Shown here piece after piece: positions 1-5,955 of a stretch of DNA of 19,452 nucleotides. This DNA is from an uncultured Collinsella sp. GTDB taxonomy: Bacteria; Actinomycetota; Coriobacteriia; Coriobacteriales; Coriobacteriaceae. The notes below the pieces were generated by a model. That model did no database searches. It was given only the letters and a program-made list of their open reading frames with translations, and was not told where the DNA came from. Both the position numbers and the translations under genes were made by a program. Location: assembly GCA_934650975.1 (NCBI GenBank), contig CAKUFW010000034.1, positions 1 through 19,452 of the forward strand, written 5' to 3'. Numbering within the stretch: the first letter of the stretch is position 1; each line of letters starts with the position of its first letter.

Positions 1-116
1 CGGGCGGGTTTCGACTGTTCTATATCGCAGATACTATCGCAGAAAAATGTTTCCGCAGGGTTAAAGCGTGTCAGGCGCTCAAAAAACGTGCGAGGGCGGG
101 TGACTATGGCAGGCAA

Positions 117-488
117 CTAACGCTCGGATTCGGAGACAATTTGCCTACAGGCTCGTTCCAGTGCGGGGAACTCCATCGTCACTGCGTCCCAAACAACTGA
201 GCGGTCGACATTGCCGTAATCATGCGCAAGATAATTTCTCATGCCGATAATTCCACGCCACTCAATTTCGGGATGAAGACGCTGCGAGCGCTCCGACAGT
301 TTGCCCGCTTCTTCCGTCACCCTAAGCGCACACATCAAAAGGGAGTCCGCCAACGCCCTTGTCCGCACATCATTCGCATGCAGAAACTGGTCCTCGGTGA
401 TATCAAAAGCCTTGATGCGCTCGTTCGTTTCGAAGATGGCCTCCAAGACCTCTTGCGCGCGAAGGCTGTCTGACTTACGCGCGATCAT
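117..488 (-). CDS. hepT: HepT-like toxin (HEPN ribonuclease family, DUF86)
   Basis: This 123-residue protein matches HepT toxins of the HEPN superfamily, which act as RNases or as partners neutralised by an MntA nucleotidyltransferase. The catalytic RX4HXY signature is visible as R84-NYLA-H89-D-Y91, inside the stretch GMRNYLAHDYG typical of the family. The rest is predicted helical, as expected for HEPN folds, and the length is normal. Its ATG lies 14 nt inside the 3' end of the preceding nucleotidyltransferase gene, so the two are translationally coupled; an AAGGAG lies about 11 nt upstream of the start. The downstream neighbour is cut off by the window edge. In the known MntA/HepT systems the antitoxin AMPylates a tyrosine of the toxin motif; the equivalent here would be Y91, which is inference. 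Family assignment is strong; toxicity is not shown by sequence. Confidence 0.9.
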   Translation of the reverse strand: MIARKSDSLRAQEVLEAIFETNERIKAFDITEDQFLHANDVRTRALADSLLMCALRVTEEAGKLSERSQRLHPEIEWRGIIGMRNYLAHDYGNVDRSVVWDAVTMEFPALERACRQIVSESER

Positions 489-969
489 AAACGATCACTC
501 CTTCGCGCTCGATTACCGCGGCAAGATCGCCATCAAGATGGTCGCTCGAGACGAGGTCAACCTGCCTCCCAGTTTCTTTGCGCACCGCCTCACCAAACGC
601 CGACAACGCGAAAAGACCAAAGCCATGCTCGCGATCGACTTCGAGACGCAAATCGATATCACTATCGACACGCGCCTCACCACGGGCATACGAGCCAAAA
701 AGGACCACGGTTTTGATGGCGGGAATCGGGCTGGCCGCCTCGCGGACGGCGGACTTGATCTGAGCAATATCCAAAATGTCTGCGGCAACGTTTTCGCTCG
801 CAGTGTTTTTACCAAGTGAAGGAACAAACGGCAGCGAGCGCTCGCGCAGCATCTGCCTCATAAACATATTGACCGCAACAGACGAAGTCATGCCGAGTTC
901 TTCGCATAGCTCGGCAAATGAATCTTTAATTGACGAGTCCACTCGTACACTCAGTACAGACGCAGCCAT
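475..969 (-). CDS. mntA: MntA-like nucleotidyltransferase antitoxin with N-terminal RelB/DinJ-like domain
   Basis: The protein has 164 residues and two parts. Residues 1 to about 52 (VLSVRVDSSIKDSFAELCEE, then TSSVAVNMFMRQML) look like a RelB/DinJ ribbon-helix-helix antitoxin domain. Residues 80-164 form a minimal nucleotidyltransferase with the GSX10DXD signature (G92, S93, D104, D106) and a likely third metal-binding aspartate at D138 (QVDLV). MntA-type proteins AMPylate and thereby silence HepT toxins; hepT follows with a 14-nt overlap. Stand-alone MntA proteins usually lack an added DNA-binding domain, so the fusion suggests that one protein both modifies the toxin and represses the operon. 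The start is well placed: AGGAGG at 975-980 lies five bases before the ATG. A 9-bp palindrome sits just upstream and could be its operator. Confidence 0.85.
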   Translation of the reverse strand: MAASVLSVRVDSSIKDSFAELCEELGMTSSVAVNMFMRQMLRERSLPFVPSLGKNTASENVAADILDIAQIKSAVREAASPIPAIKTVVLFGSYARGEARVDSDIDLRLEVDREHGFGLFALSAFGEAVRKETGRQVDLVSSDHLDGDLAAVIEREGVIVYDRA

Positions 970-984
970 GGATACCTCCTGTAT

Positions 985-993
985 GACATTGTC
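985..993. promoter_or_regulatory. Small palindrome upstream of the toxin-antitoxin operon
   Basis: The sequence GACA-T-TGTC is a perfect 9-bp inverted repeat, 16 bp upstream of the antitoxin ATG. It is followed by an AT-rich stretch (TATATAATAT, 994-1003) that could hold the minus-strand -10 box. RelB/DinJ-type ribbon-helix-helix proteins bind short palindromes and usually autoregulate, so this is a reasonable operator candidate. It is short enough to arise by chance. Confidence 0.3.
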
Positions 994-1011
994 TATATAA
1001 TATCACACAGA

Positions 1012-2034
1012 CTAGCGCGAAGTGGAGGCTCGGGACTCGATGTGGCCGGGGATCTCGATGTGCTTGGGCGCGAGCCTTGCGGCCTCGCCTACCGTGGTGG
1101 TGACGACGTCGATGCGCTCGGACAGACGCTCGACAACGCGCTCGGCAATCGCCAAGGTGTCCTGCGCGGCTGTAGTCACGCCGCCAAAGAGCACGTGGTT
1201 CCAAGGGTAGTCGTCGAACGTCGCGATCTTAAGACCCGCCGGCAGCGAGGGGCCAAGCTGGGCCAGCGCCTCGGTCAGGCGCAAGAAGACCAAGCCGTTG
1301 ACGGCGATAAGGCCGAGCTTTTTACCTGCGTAATCGCGGATGGTCTCATCCAGGCGGCTGATGCCCTCGACGCCACCGTCGGCCAGCGTGACGACCTCGC
1401 CGGCAAGATCGCGACGAGCGAGCTCATCGGTAAAGGCCTCGGCACGCTCGCGGCGGACGGGGCTGTCGTCGCTTGCCTCAGTGAGCAGGCACAGGCGCTC
1501 GCTGCCCGCAGCAGCCAGGGCGTCGACCAGGCCGGCGACCAGCTCGCGATTGTTAGACGTCACCAAGTCGATGCCGCCGTCCTCGATGTCACGGTCGAGC
1601 AGCACGACCGGCAGGCGCCCTGCAGCCGCGGCGATCGCCTCGTCGTTGCCGCCGCAGGTGTTGACGACCAAGCCGTCCACGCCCGCATCGATGAGTCTGG
1701 TGAGCGACTCGGCCTCCTTGGCAGGGTCGTTGCCGCTAATAGCCGTCATAAGCGAGCAGCCGCGCGCGGCGGCGCTGGCGGAAAGACCCTCGAGCATGGC
1801 GCTCGAGAACGGGTTGGCGATGTCGGCCAGGATTACGCCGATAAGGTTGGTGCGCGAGCTGCGTAGGTTGCGCGCGGCGGCGCGGGGACGATAGCCCGTG
1901 CGCTCGATGACCTCGGCAATGCGGGCGCGGGTCTCCTCGGTCATCTGACCGGGACGGTTGTTGAGGTAGCGCGAAACGGTGGCCGGGCTCACGCCCGCCT
2001 CGGCGGCAATGTCTTTGATTCTCATCTGCGCCAT
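1012..2034 (-). CDS. LacI-family transcriptional regulator (probable uronate/pectin catabolism repressor)
   Basis: This is a 340-residue LacI/GalR protein of usual length. Residues 4-25 (MRIKDIAAEAGVSPATVSRYL) are the canonical helix-turn-helix. The hinge helix follows near residues 50-60 (RAAARNLRSSRT), then the periplasmic-binding-protein-like effector domain (LIGVILADIANPFSSAMLEG onward). The open frame continues upstream to 2250, but LacI proteins begin just before the helix-turn-helix. The ATG at 2034 is preceded by GGGGTG at about 2039-2044; a second ATG at 2025 is possible. The gene is divergent from kdgK, and the shared intergenic region holds two LacI-type operators. This makes control of kdgK and eda, and probably of itself, the natural role. 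The effector is likely KDG or a related uronate intermediate, which is inference. It is functionally comparable to KdgR regulators, but orthology is unproven. Confidence 0.9.
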   Translation of the reverse strand: MAQMRIKDIAAEAGVSPATVSRYLNNRPGQMTEETRARIAEVIERTGYRPRAAARNLRSSRTNLIGVILADIANPFSSAMLEGLSASAAARGCSLMTAISGNDPAKEAESLTRLIDAGVDGLVVNTCGGNDEAIAAAAGRLPVVLLDRDIEDGGIDLVTSNNRELVAGLVDALAAAGSERLCLLTEASDDSPVRRERAEAFTDELARRDLAGEVVTLADGGVEGISRLDETIRDYAGKKLGLIAVNGLVFLRLTEALAQLGPSLPAGLKIATFDDYPWNHVLFGGVTTAAQDTLAIAERVVERLSERIDVVTTTVGEAARLAPKHIEIPGHIESRASTSR

Positions 2035-2097
2035 GGCGCACCCCGTTTCCCACGTGTCGGCAATCTTAGCCATTTTAGGCATTTTTAAAAATCTCGC

Positions 2098-2124
2098 TTG
2101 CAAAACGTTGTAGGTGAGTATACT
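2098..2124 (+). promoter_or_regulatory. kdgK promoter
   Basis: TTGCAA at 2098-2103 and TATACT at 2119-2124 form a plausible -35/-10 pair with a 15-bp spacer. The same pair with the same spacer recurs at 6044-6070, ahead of the YczE-like gene and followed by the same operator. That repetition supports it being a real promoter. A -35 placed one base upstream (CTTGCA) would give a 16-bp spacer. Confidence 0.6.
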
Positions 2125-2134
2125 ACAACTCGAA

Positions 2135-2150
2135 ACGAAACCGATTTCGT
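2135..2150. promoter_or_regulatory. LacI-type operator 1 of kdgK
   Basis: ACGAAACCGATTTCGT is a near-perfect palindrome with the central CG typical of LacI-family operators. It begins 11 bp after the -10 box and therefore covers the expected start of transcription, a classic repression position. The same core CGAAACCGATTTCG occurs at 5956-5969 and at 6081-6094. Confidence 0.7.
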
Positions 2151-2152
2151 AA

Positions 2153-2164
2153 ACCGATTTCGGT
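2153..2164. promoter_or_regulatory. LacI-type operator 2 of kdgK
   Basis: ACCGA-TT-TCGGT is a second inverted repeat, three bases beyond operator 1, and shares the CCGATTTCG core. It may be a weaker second site for the same repressor or part of one extended site. Confidence 0.45.
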
Positions 2165-2166
2165 AA

Positions 2167-2224
2167 GCGTTGGCACGGAGGTGCAAAGATGCACCCTACC
2201 GTCTTGGCACCTCCGTGCCAACGC
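2167..2224 (+). ncRNA. Leader hairpin with conserved loop, copy 1 (kdgK 5' leader)
   Basis: A perfect 18-bp stem (GCGTTGGCACGGAGGTGC at 2167-2184 with its complement at 2207-2224) encloses a 22-nt loop. The loop has AAGA on the left, GCACCCTACC in the centre and TCTTG on the right. A second copy at 6101-6154 keeps 19 of the 22 loop bases and the loop length, while the stem sequence is different but still paired. This is what a structured RNA under selection looks like. It begins about 36 nt after the expected transcript start and ends 43 nt before the kdgK ATG. No U tract follows, so it is not a simple terminator. Confidence 0.65.
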
Positions 2225-2267
2225 CATAGCAAAGGTGTACGCACAGACAAGAAGGAGCTACGCGACC

Positions 2268-3302
2268 ATGGGTAAAACGGTTCTTACCTTCGGCGAGATC
2301 ATGATGAGGCTCTCGCCCAAAGATCACCTGCGTATTGAGCAAGCCACCGAGTTCGACGTCCGCTACGGCGGCGCCGAGGCCAACACCGCGCTTTCCCTGG
2401 CCTACCAGGGCGACAAGGCCGCTTACGTTTCCGTCGTTCCGGCTAACCGCCTGGGCGAGTGCGCCCTGCGCTCGCTGAAGGTTTACGACGTCGACACCAC
2501 GCGCGTCGTGCGTCAAGGCGACCGTCTTGGCTCTTACGTGTTTGAGGTCGGCGCCTCGCAGCGCGGCAACGGCTGCGTCTACGACCGCAAGTATTCGGCC
2601 ATCAACATGGCCAAGCGCGACGTCTTTGACTGGAACGAAATCCTCAAGGGTGTCGACGTCTTCTATTTCTCTGGCGTGACGCCCGCTGTCTCCGACGAGA
2701 TGGCCGCCGCTTGCAAGGATGCCCTCACCGCTTGCCGCGCCAAGGGCATCACCACCGTGTGCGACGTTAACTACCGCGGCAAGATGTGGTCGCCCGAGAA
2801 GTCGCAGGCAACCATGAAGGAGCTCCTGCCGCTCGTCGACATCTGCATCGCCAACGACGAGGACGCACCCGCCGGCCTCGGCATGACCTGCGTCTCCGGC
2901 TCCCTTGCCCACGGCATCGAGGAGCGCGACACCTACGTCGAGATGGCCCGTCAGATCTGCGCCGAGTACGGCTGCAGGAAGGTCGCCTCGGTCGTCCGCA
3001 ACATCTCCTGCGTCGAGCGCTCCATCTGGATGGGCATGCTCTATGACGCCGAGAGCGGCGAGCACTGGTTCTCCCCTGCCCATGACGTGCACGTGCTCGA
3101 GGGCGTTGCCGCCGGCGACGCTTTCAACGCCGGCCTCGTCCATGCCCTCATCAACGACTTCGATCCGCAGGACGCCGTCAACTACGCCATCGCGGCCTCG
3201 ATTCTCAAGCTCACCATCAAGGGCGATTCCAACCTGGTGACCGCCGACGAGATCGCCGCCGTGGCCAACGCCGCCGACGGTGGCACCCGCGTCGCCCGTT
3301 AA
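2268..3302 (+). CDS. kdgK: 2-keto-3-deoxygluconate kinase (PfkB family)
   Basis: A 344-residue PfkB/ribokinase-family sugar kinase. The N-terminus (TVLTFGEIMMRLSP, then YGGAEANTALSLA) matches KDG kinases, which phosphorylate 2-keto-3-deoxygluconate to KDPG. The C-terminal anion hole/catalytic motif is present as GVAAGDAFNAGL, with the catalytic Asp in GD; the usual GAGD reads AAGD. The length is slightly above the usual 310-340. The ATG at 2268 is preceded by GAAGGAG at 2251-2257; the frame is open upstream to 2181, but that part overlaps the leader hairpin. It lies upstream of eda on the same strand and is divergent from the LacI regulator. Promoter, operators and a leader hairpin all lie in the 233 bp before it. 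The neighbouring aldolase makes KDG the likely substrate rather than another sugar. Confidence 0.93.
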   Translation: MGKTVLTFGEIMMRLSPKDHLRIEQATEFDVRYGGAEANTALSLAYQGDKAAYVSVVPANRLGECALRSLKVYDVDTTRVVRQGDRLGSYVFEVGASQRGNGCVYDRKYSAINMAKRDVFDWNEILKGVDVFYFSGVTPAVSDEMAAACKDALTACRAKGITTVCDVNYRGKMWSPEKSQATMKELLPLVDICIANDEDAPAGLGMTCVSGSLAHGIEERDTYVEMARQICAEYGCRKVASVVRNISCVERSIWMGMLYDAESGEHWFSPAHDVHVLEGVAAGDAFNAGLVHALINDFDPQDAVNYAIAASILKLTIKGDSNLVTADEIAAVANAADGGTRVAR

Positions 3303-3317
3303 TTCGTTCCCCATTCC

Positions 3318-3357
3318 GCGGGCTGCAGTTTCCCATACCCATACCCCTGCAGCCCGC
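3318..3357 (+). other. Hairpin just downstream of kdgK
   Basis: GCGGGCTGCAG (3318-3328) and its exact complement (3347-3357) form an 11-bp stem with an 18-nt C-rich loop, 16 nt after the kdgK stop. No U tract follows, so it may mark or protect the 3' end of the kdgK message rather than terminate it fully. It lies immediately before the structured element at 3386. Confidence 0.5.
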
Positions 3358-3385
3358 TCCCCGATTCCTCCGGTCGGGCAAAACC

Positions 3386-3514
3386 ACCAGTCCCATTCCG
3401 GTTTTGCCTGGCATTTCCTACACGACTGGTCGCGCAGCCGGTTTTGGAATTGCTTGTGACCCCAAGCAGTGCCTCCGATAACCAATTCAAAACCGGCTCA
3501 TGACCAGCCCTTTT
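3386..3514 (+). ncRNA. Riboswitch-like structured element, copy A (upstream of eda)
   Basis: Helix P1 pairs CCAGTC (3387-3392) with GACTGG (3424-3429). Helix P2 pairs CTGGTC (3426-3431) with GACCAG (3502-3507). They share CTGG and cannot both form. P2 encloses P3, a long stem of 3437-3452 with 3483-3497, and is followed by CCCTTTT, so P2/P3 resembles an intrinsic terminator. Blocks shared with copy B (6191-6309) are CAGTCCCATTCCGG, GGCATTTCCTA, ACGACTG and AGCAGTGCCTCCGATAACC. The segment between the P1 strands is 31 nt in both copies. Conserved GGCAT (3410-3414) can also pair with GTGCC (3469-3473). The U tract ends 43 nt before the eda ATG. I do not recognise it as a named riboswitch class; the ligand is unknown. 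Confidence 0.65.
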
Positions 3515-3557
3515 AGCAATTACGCGCATCCGCGCGCCGCACATCGAAAGGAACATC

Positions 3558-4199
3558 ATGTTCGATCAGTTCTACACCACGCTTGAGTCCCTGGGCATCG
3601 TGCCGGTCGTCGTGCTCGACAAGGTCGAGGACGCCGCTCCGCTCGCTCACGCCCTGATGGCCGCCGGCATGAAGTCCGCCGAGGTCACCTTCCGCACCGC
3701 CTGCGCTGCCGAGTGCATCGCCGCCATGGCCGAGGCCGAGCCCGAGATGTGCGTGGGCGCCGGCACCGTCCTGACCGTCGAGCAGGTTGAGCAGGCCCGC
3801 GCCGCCGGCGCCAAGTTCATCGTCTCCCCGGGCTACAACGAGGACGTCGTCAAGCACTGCATCGACATCGACTTGCCCGTGCTGCCCGGCACCGTGACCC
3901 CCTCCGAGGTCACCGCTGCCGTCAACCTGGGCCTCAAGGTCACCAAGTTCTTCCCGGCAGCCCAGTACGGCGGCCTCAACACCATCAAGGCCCTCGCCGC
4001 GCCGTTTGTCGGTCACCGCTTTATGCCCACCGGCGGCGTGAGCACCGCAAACGTCGAGGAGTACCTGAGCTCCTCCGCCATCATCGCCTGCGGTGGCACT
4101 TGGATGGTCAAGCCGGCCCTGTTCGCCGACGGCGACTTCTCCAAGGTCGAGCAGATCGCCCGCGAGGCCATGGACGTCGTCAAGAAGGTCCGCGCCTAG
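3558..4199 (+). CDS. eda: 2-dehydro-3-deoxyphosphogluconate (KDPG) aldolase
   Basis: A 213-residue class I aldolase of the KDPG/KHG family, normal in length. It cleaves KDPG to pyruvate and glyceraldehyde-3-phosphate. Family landmarks are EVTFRT with its catalytic glutamate, VGAGTVLTVEQ, FIVSPGYNEDVV, the Schiff-base lysine in LKVTKFFPA, and the phosphate-binding PTGGV. The ATG at 3558 has a good GAAAGGA site at 3546-3552. It follows kdgK by 255 bp, and that gap contains a hairpin and a riboswitch-like element ending in a U tract. Expression of eda may therefore be tuned separately from kdgK, although both can be made from the kdgK promoter. A strong terminator follows the gene. Confidence 0.95.
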   Translation: MFDQFYTTLESLGIVPVVVLDKVEDAAPLAHALMAAGMKSAEVTFRTACAAECIAAMAEAEPEMCVGAGTVLTVEQVEQARAAGAKFIVSPGYNEDVVKHCIDIDLPVLPGTVTPSEVTAAVNLGLKVTKFFPAAQYGGLNTIKALAAPFVGHRFMPTGGVSTANVEEYLSSSAIIACGGTWMVKPALFADGDFSKVEQIAREAMDVVKKVRA

Positions 4200-4216
4200 G
4201 CCTAGCTCTCTATCGT

Positions 4217-4246
4217 GGGGGGCGCCCAGACTGCGCCCCCATTTTT
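4217..4246 (+). terminator. Intrinsic terminator of eda
   Basis: GGGGGCGC (4218-4225) and GCGCCCCC (4233-4240) form an 8-bp GC-only stem with a 7-nt loop, followed by ATTTTT. It begins 18 nt after the eda stop codon. Confidence 0.85.
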
Positions 4247-4247
4247 G

Positions 4248-4346
4248 AAGCGGCTCGGAAGCGTGCCGTTTCCGTCACGGACAAGAACCAAAACCGTCTT
4301 GTATGCTGATAGAACGTGACGGAAGCGACACGCCCCCGAGCCGCTT
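4248..4346. repeat. Large 32-bp imperfect hairpin after eda
   Basis: The arms 4248-4279 and 4315-4346 are complementary over 32 positions with four mismatches. Their outer part is AAGCGGCTCGG against CCGAGCCGCTT. The right arm runs into TTTTT, so a plus-strand transcript could terminate here; on the minus strand the arm is followed by CAAAAATGGGGG, which gives no U tract. The 35-nt loop contains ACAAGA/TCTTGT, a smaller possible stem. No ORF is supported here. Confidence 0.6.
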
Positions 4347-4388
4347 TTTCTTGACCGATTAAACTCTTCAACATAGCCCAGAGCGCCA

Positions 4389-4459
4389 AAAGATGCGGTG
4401 CCGTCTGGAGGAACCGACCCCTGCTTCCGGTCTGTTCCTCCAAACGGCACCGCATCTTT
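4389..4459. repeat. 26-bp hairpin in the eda/gntR intergenic region
   Basis: The arms 4389-4414 and 4434-4459 are complementary over 26 bp with one mismatch. They start and end with AAAGATGCGGTGCCGT and ACGGCACCGCATCTTT, and the loop is 19 nt. It lies between the 32-bp hairpin and the 34-bp hairpin, so the convergent eda/gntR gap of 365 bp is filled almost completely by stem-loops. Confidence 0.6.
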
Positions 4460-4478
4460 ATCTGAGCCGCGAACATCC

Positions 4479-4554
4479 CCATAAGTTGCGGTGAAATAGG
4501 GACTGTTTAGGCGTTTACCAGCCTAAACAGTCCCTATTTCACCGCAACTTATGG
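4479..4554. repeat. TTGCGGTGAAATA hairpin repeat, copy 1
   Basis: A perfect 34-bp inverted repeat (4479-4512 with 4521-4554) with an 8-nt loop, GTTTACCA. The outer arms carry TTGCGGTGAAATA/TATTTCACCGCAA, shared with copies at 5326, 9962 and 12911. The inner stem differs between copies but remains self-complementary. It ends 10 bp from the stop codon of the minus-strand gntR gene. No long U tract follows on either strand. Confidence 0.75.
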
Positions 4555-4564
4555 AGGGGATAGA

Positions 4565-5257
4565 TTAGATTGTCGAGTCCTTGGGCAGCTCAAAGTAATC
4601 GGGATGCAGGGCGATGACCGGACCCCGCTCTTCGGGCATCAGATGCAGGTGCGTCTGCGCCAGATAGCTCGCCGAGTCAGTGTCGCCTTCCTTAATAGCC
4701 TCGAGGATTCGACGATGCTGCCGACGAATCGGCTCCCAGTCCAGATCCTGCGACACCGCACGCAGCCATTTATACCGCTCAAAATGCGTGTTGACGCTCT
4801 TCATCCAATCCCACAGCATATGGCGACCGGCAATCTCAAAGCACGTCTCGTGGAACAGGTTGTCTAGGTCAAAGAAGCGGCGCGTCTCGCTATGGTCGAG
4901 CGACTCGGACTCGGCAAGGATCTGCTCAAGCCGCTGCTTTTGCTCGGGTGCGGCAGCCGAGCAGCATTTGATCAGCACGCTTCTCTCGAGCTTTTCGCGC
5001 AAAAAGCAGGCGTTCTCGGCACGCTCCATGCTGATCTTTGAAACATAGGTACCGCTCTTGGGGCGCGTTTCCACCAGCTCCTGCTCGCGCAGGCGTACAA
5101 AGGACTCGCGGATGGGCGTGCGACCGATCCCCGTCTCCTTTTCCAGACCAATCGCCGAAAGGCGCGTGCCGGGCTTGAGCTCGGCATAGATGATCTTGGA
5201 GCGCAATGCGTTGTATGCCTGGTCTTGCAGACTCTGATAATGCTGGTGCTGTTCCAT
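4565..5257 (-). CDS. GntR-family transcriptional regulator with FCD effector domain
   Basis: A 230-residue FadR-subfamily GntR protein. Residues 8-75 are the winged helix-turn-helix (SLQDQAYNALRSKIIYAEL, then GIGRTPIRESFVRLREQELV and PKSGTYVS). The rest is the all-helical FCD domain, with the expected D/H ligand pattern in DLDNLFHETCFEIAG, the segment RRQHRRILEAIKEGD, and the late histidines near THLHL. The frame is open upstream to 5371, but that extension reads through the inverted repeat. MEQHQHY at 5257, preceded by GAGGG about seven bases away, is the sensible start. Regulators of this type often sense uronates, aldonates or other carboxylates, which fits the locus. Which genes it controls cannot be read from the sequence; the GTGAACGTTCAC sites elsewhere are one candidate target. 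The gene is convergent with eda. Confidence 0.9.
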   Translation of the reverse strand: MEQHQHYQSLQDQAYNALRSKIIYAELKPGTRLSAIGLEKETGIGRTPIRESFVRLREQELVETRPKSGTYVSKISMERAENACFLREKLERSVLIKCCSAAAPEQKQRLEQILAESESLDHSETRRFFDLDNLFHETCFEIAGRHMLWDWMKSVNTHFERYKWLRAVSQDLDWEPIRRQHRRILEAIKEGDTDSASYLAQTHLHLMPEERGPVIALHPDYFELPKDSTI

Positions 5258-5325
5258 AAAGCCCTCGGATAAACCCTCGGTTAGTCGAATACCACCCCGT
5301 AATACTATCGCATCCCCCGCCCCCT

Positions 5326-5397
5326 CATAAGTTGCGGTGAAATAGTTCCTGCTCACGGCCTTCAGCAGCAACAGGAACTATTTCACCGCAACTTATG
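5326..5397. repeat. TTGCGGTGAAATA hairpin repeat, copy 2
   Basis: Arms 5326-5351 and 5372-5397 are a perfect 26-bp inverted repeat around a 20-nt loop. The outer part is CATAAGTTGCGGTGAAATA, as in copy 1, while the inner part, GTTCCTG/CAGGAAC, is different yet still paired. It ends 15 bp from the stop of the minus-strand HIT gene. Confidence 0.75.
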
Positions 5398-5412
5398 GGG
5401 GACGAAGGAACT

Positions 5413-5847
5413 TTACAGGTTGGCGATGATTGCCTGGGCGATTTCGTCGTACTGAGCCGGCTCGAGCGTGACGCGACCGGGGTTCATGGCAAACACGTCA
5501 CCAAACTCAAACGTGTCGTTCTTGTACTTGGGGACGATATGCACATGCAGATGATGCATGGTGTCGCCGTAAGCACCAAAGTTGATCTTGTCGGGGTTGA
5601 ACGCCTTGTGCAGCGCGGCGGCAACGTGGCGGACATCTGCCATAAAGGCGGCGGCGTCTTCCTCGGACATGCAGGAGATGTCATCGACGTGCTGCTTGGA
5701 GGCCACGATTACGCGACCCTTGTGGCTCTGCTCCTTAAACAAGATGAGCTTGCTGGCGGGCAGGTCGAGCATGGGGATGCCAAAGGCATCGACGAGCGTG
5801 TTGTCGGTCCCGCACATGCAGTACGAGCAATCGGTGTGCTGTTCCAT
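5413..5847 (-). CDS. HIT-family nucleotide hydrolase/transferase
   Basis: A 144-residue histidine-triad protein. The active-site motif HLHVHIVP (HxHxHxxP) lies near the C-terminal third. The N-terminal CSYCMCG resembles the zinc-binding cysteines seen in some HIT proteins. The length is typical. HIT proteins hydrolyse nucleoside phosphoramidates or nucleotidyl conjugates; the substrate here is unknown. The frame is open upstream to 5985, but the ATG at 5847 with a GAAAGGA site (5853-5859 region) is the better start. The gene is preceded by a promoter-like pair and a CGAAACCGATTTCG operator, which would place it in the same LacI regulon as kdgK. That is unexpected for a housekeeping-type hydrolase. 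Confidence 0.88.
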   Translation of the reverse strand: MEQHTDCSYCMCGTDNTLVDAFGIPMLDLPASKLILFKEQSHKGRVIVASKQHVDDISCMSEEDAAAFMADVRHVAAALHKAFNPDKINFGAYGDTMHHLHVHIVPKYKNDTFEFGDVFAMNPGRVTLEPAQYDEIAQAIIANL

Positions 5848-5955
5848 GGTGATCCTTTCGATCCGGGTGAAAGCGTTCGCCGCAATGCGACCGACGGGCG
5901 CAACCAAGCTGCCCGGCAGTCCACGACGAACACACGATGAGCTCTCCAACCGTTG

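Noticed and set aside
1..120. A plus-strand frame open from the left edge to a TAA at 118-120, convergent with hepT.
   Set aside because: Forty codons without a recognisable motif, and other frames are open here too; it could be a gene end but cannot be supported.
2196..3485. A 429-codon minus-strand frame opposite kdgK.
   Set aside because: It is a shadow of kdgK in GC-rich DNA, with a low-complexity G, D and V composition and no family resemblance.
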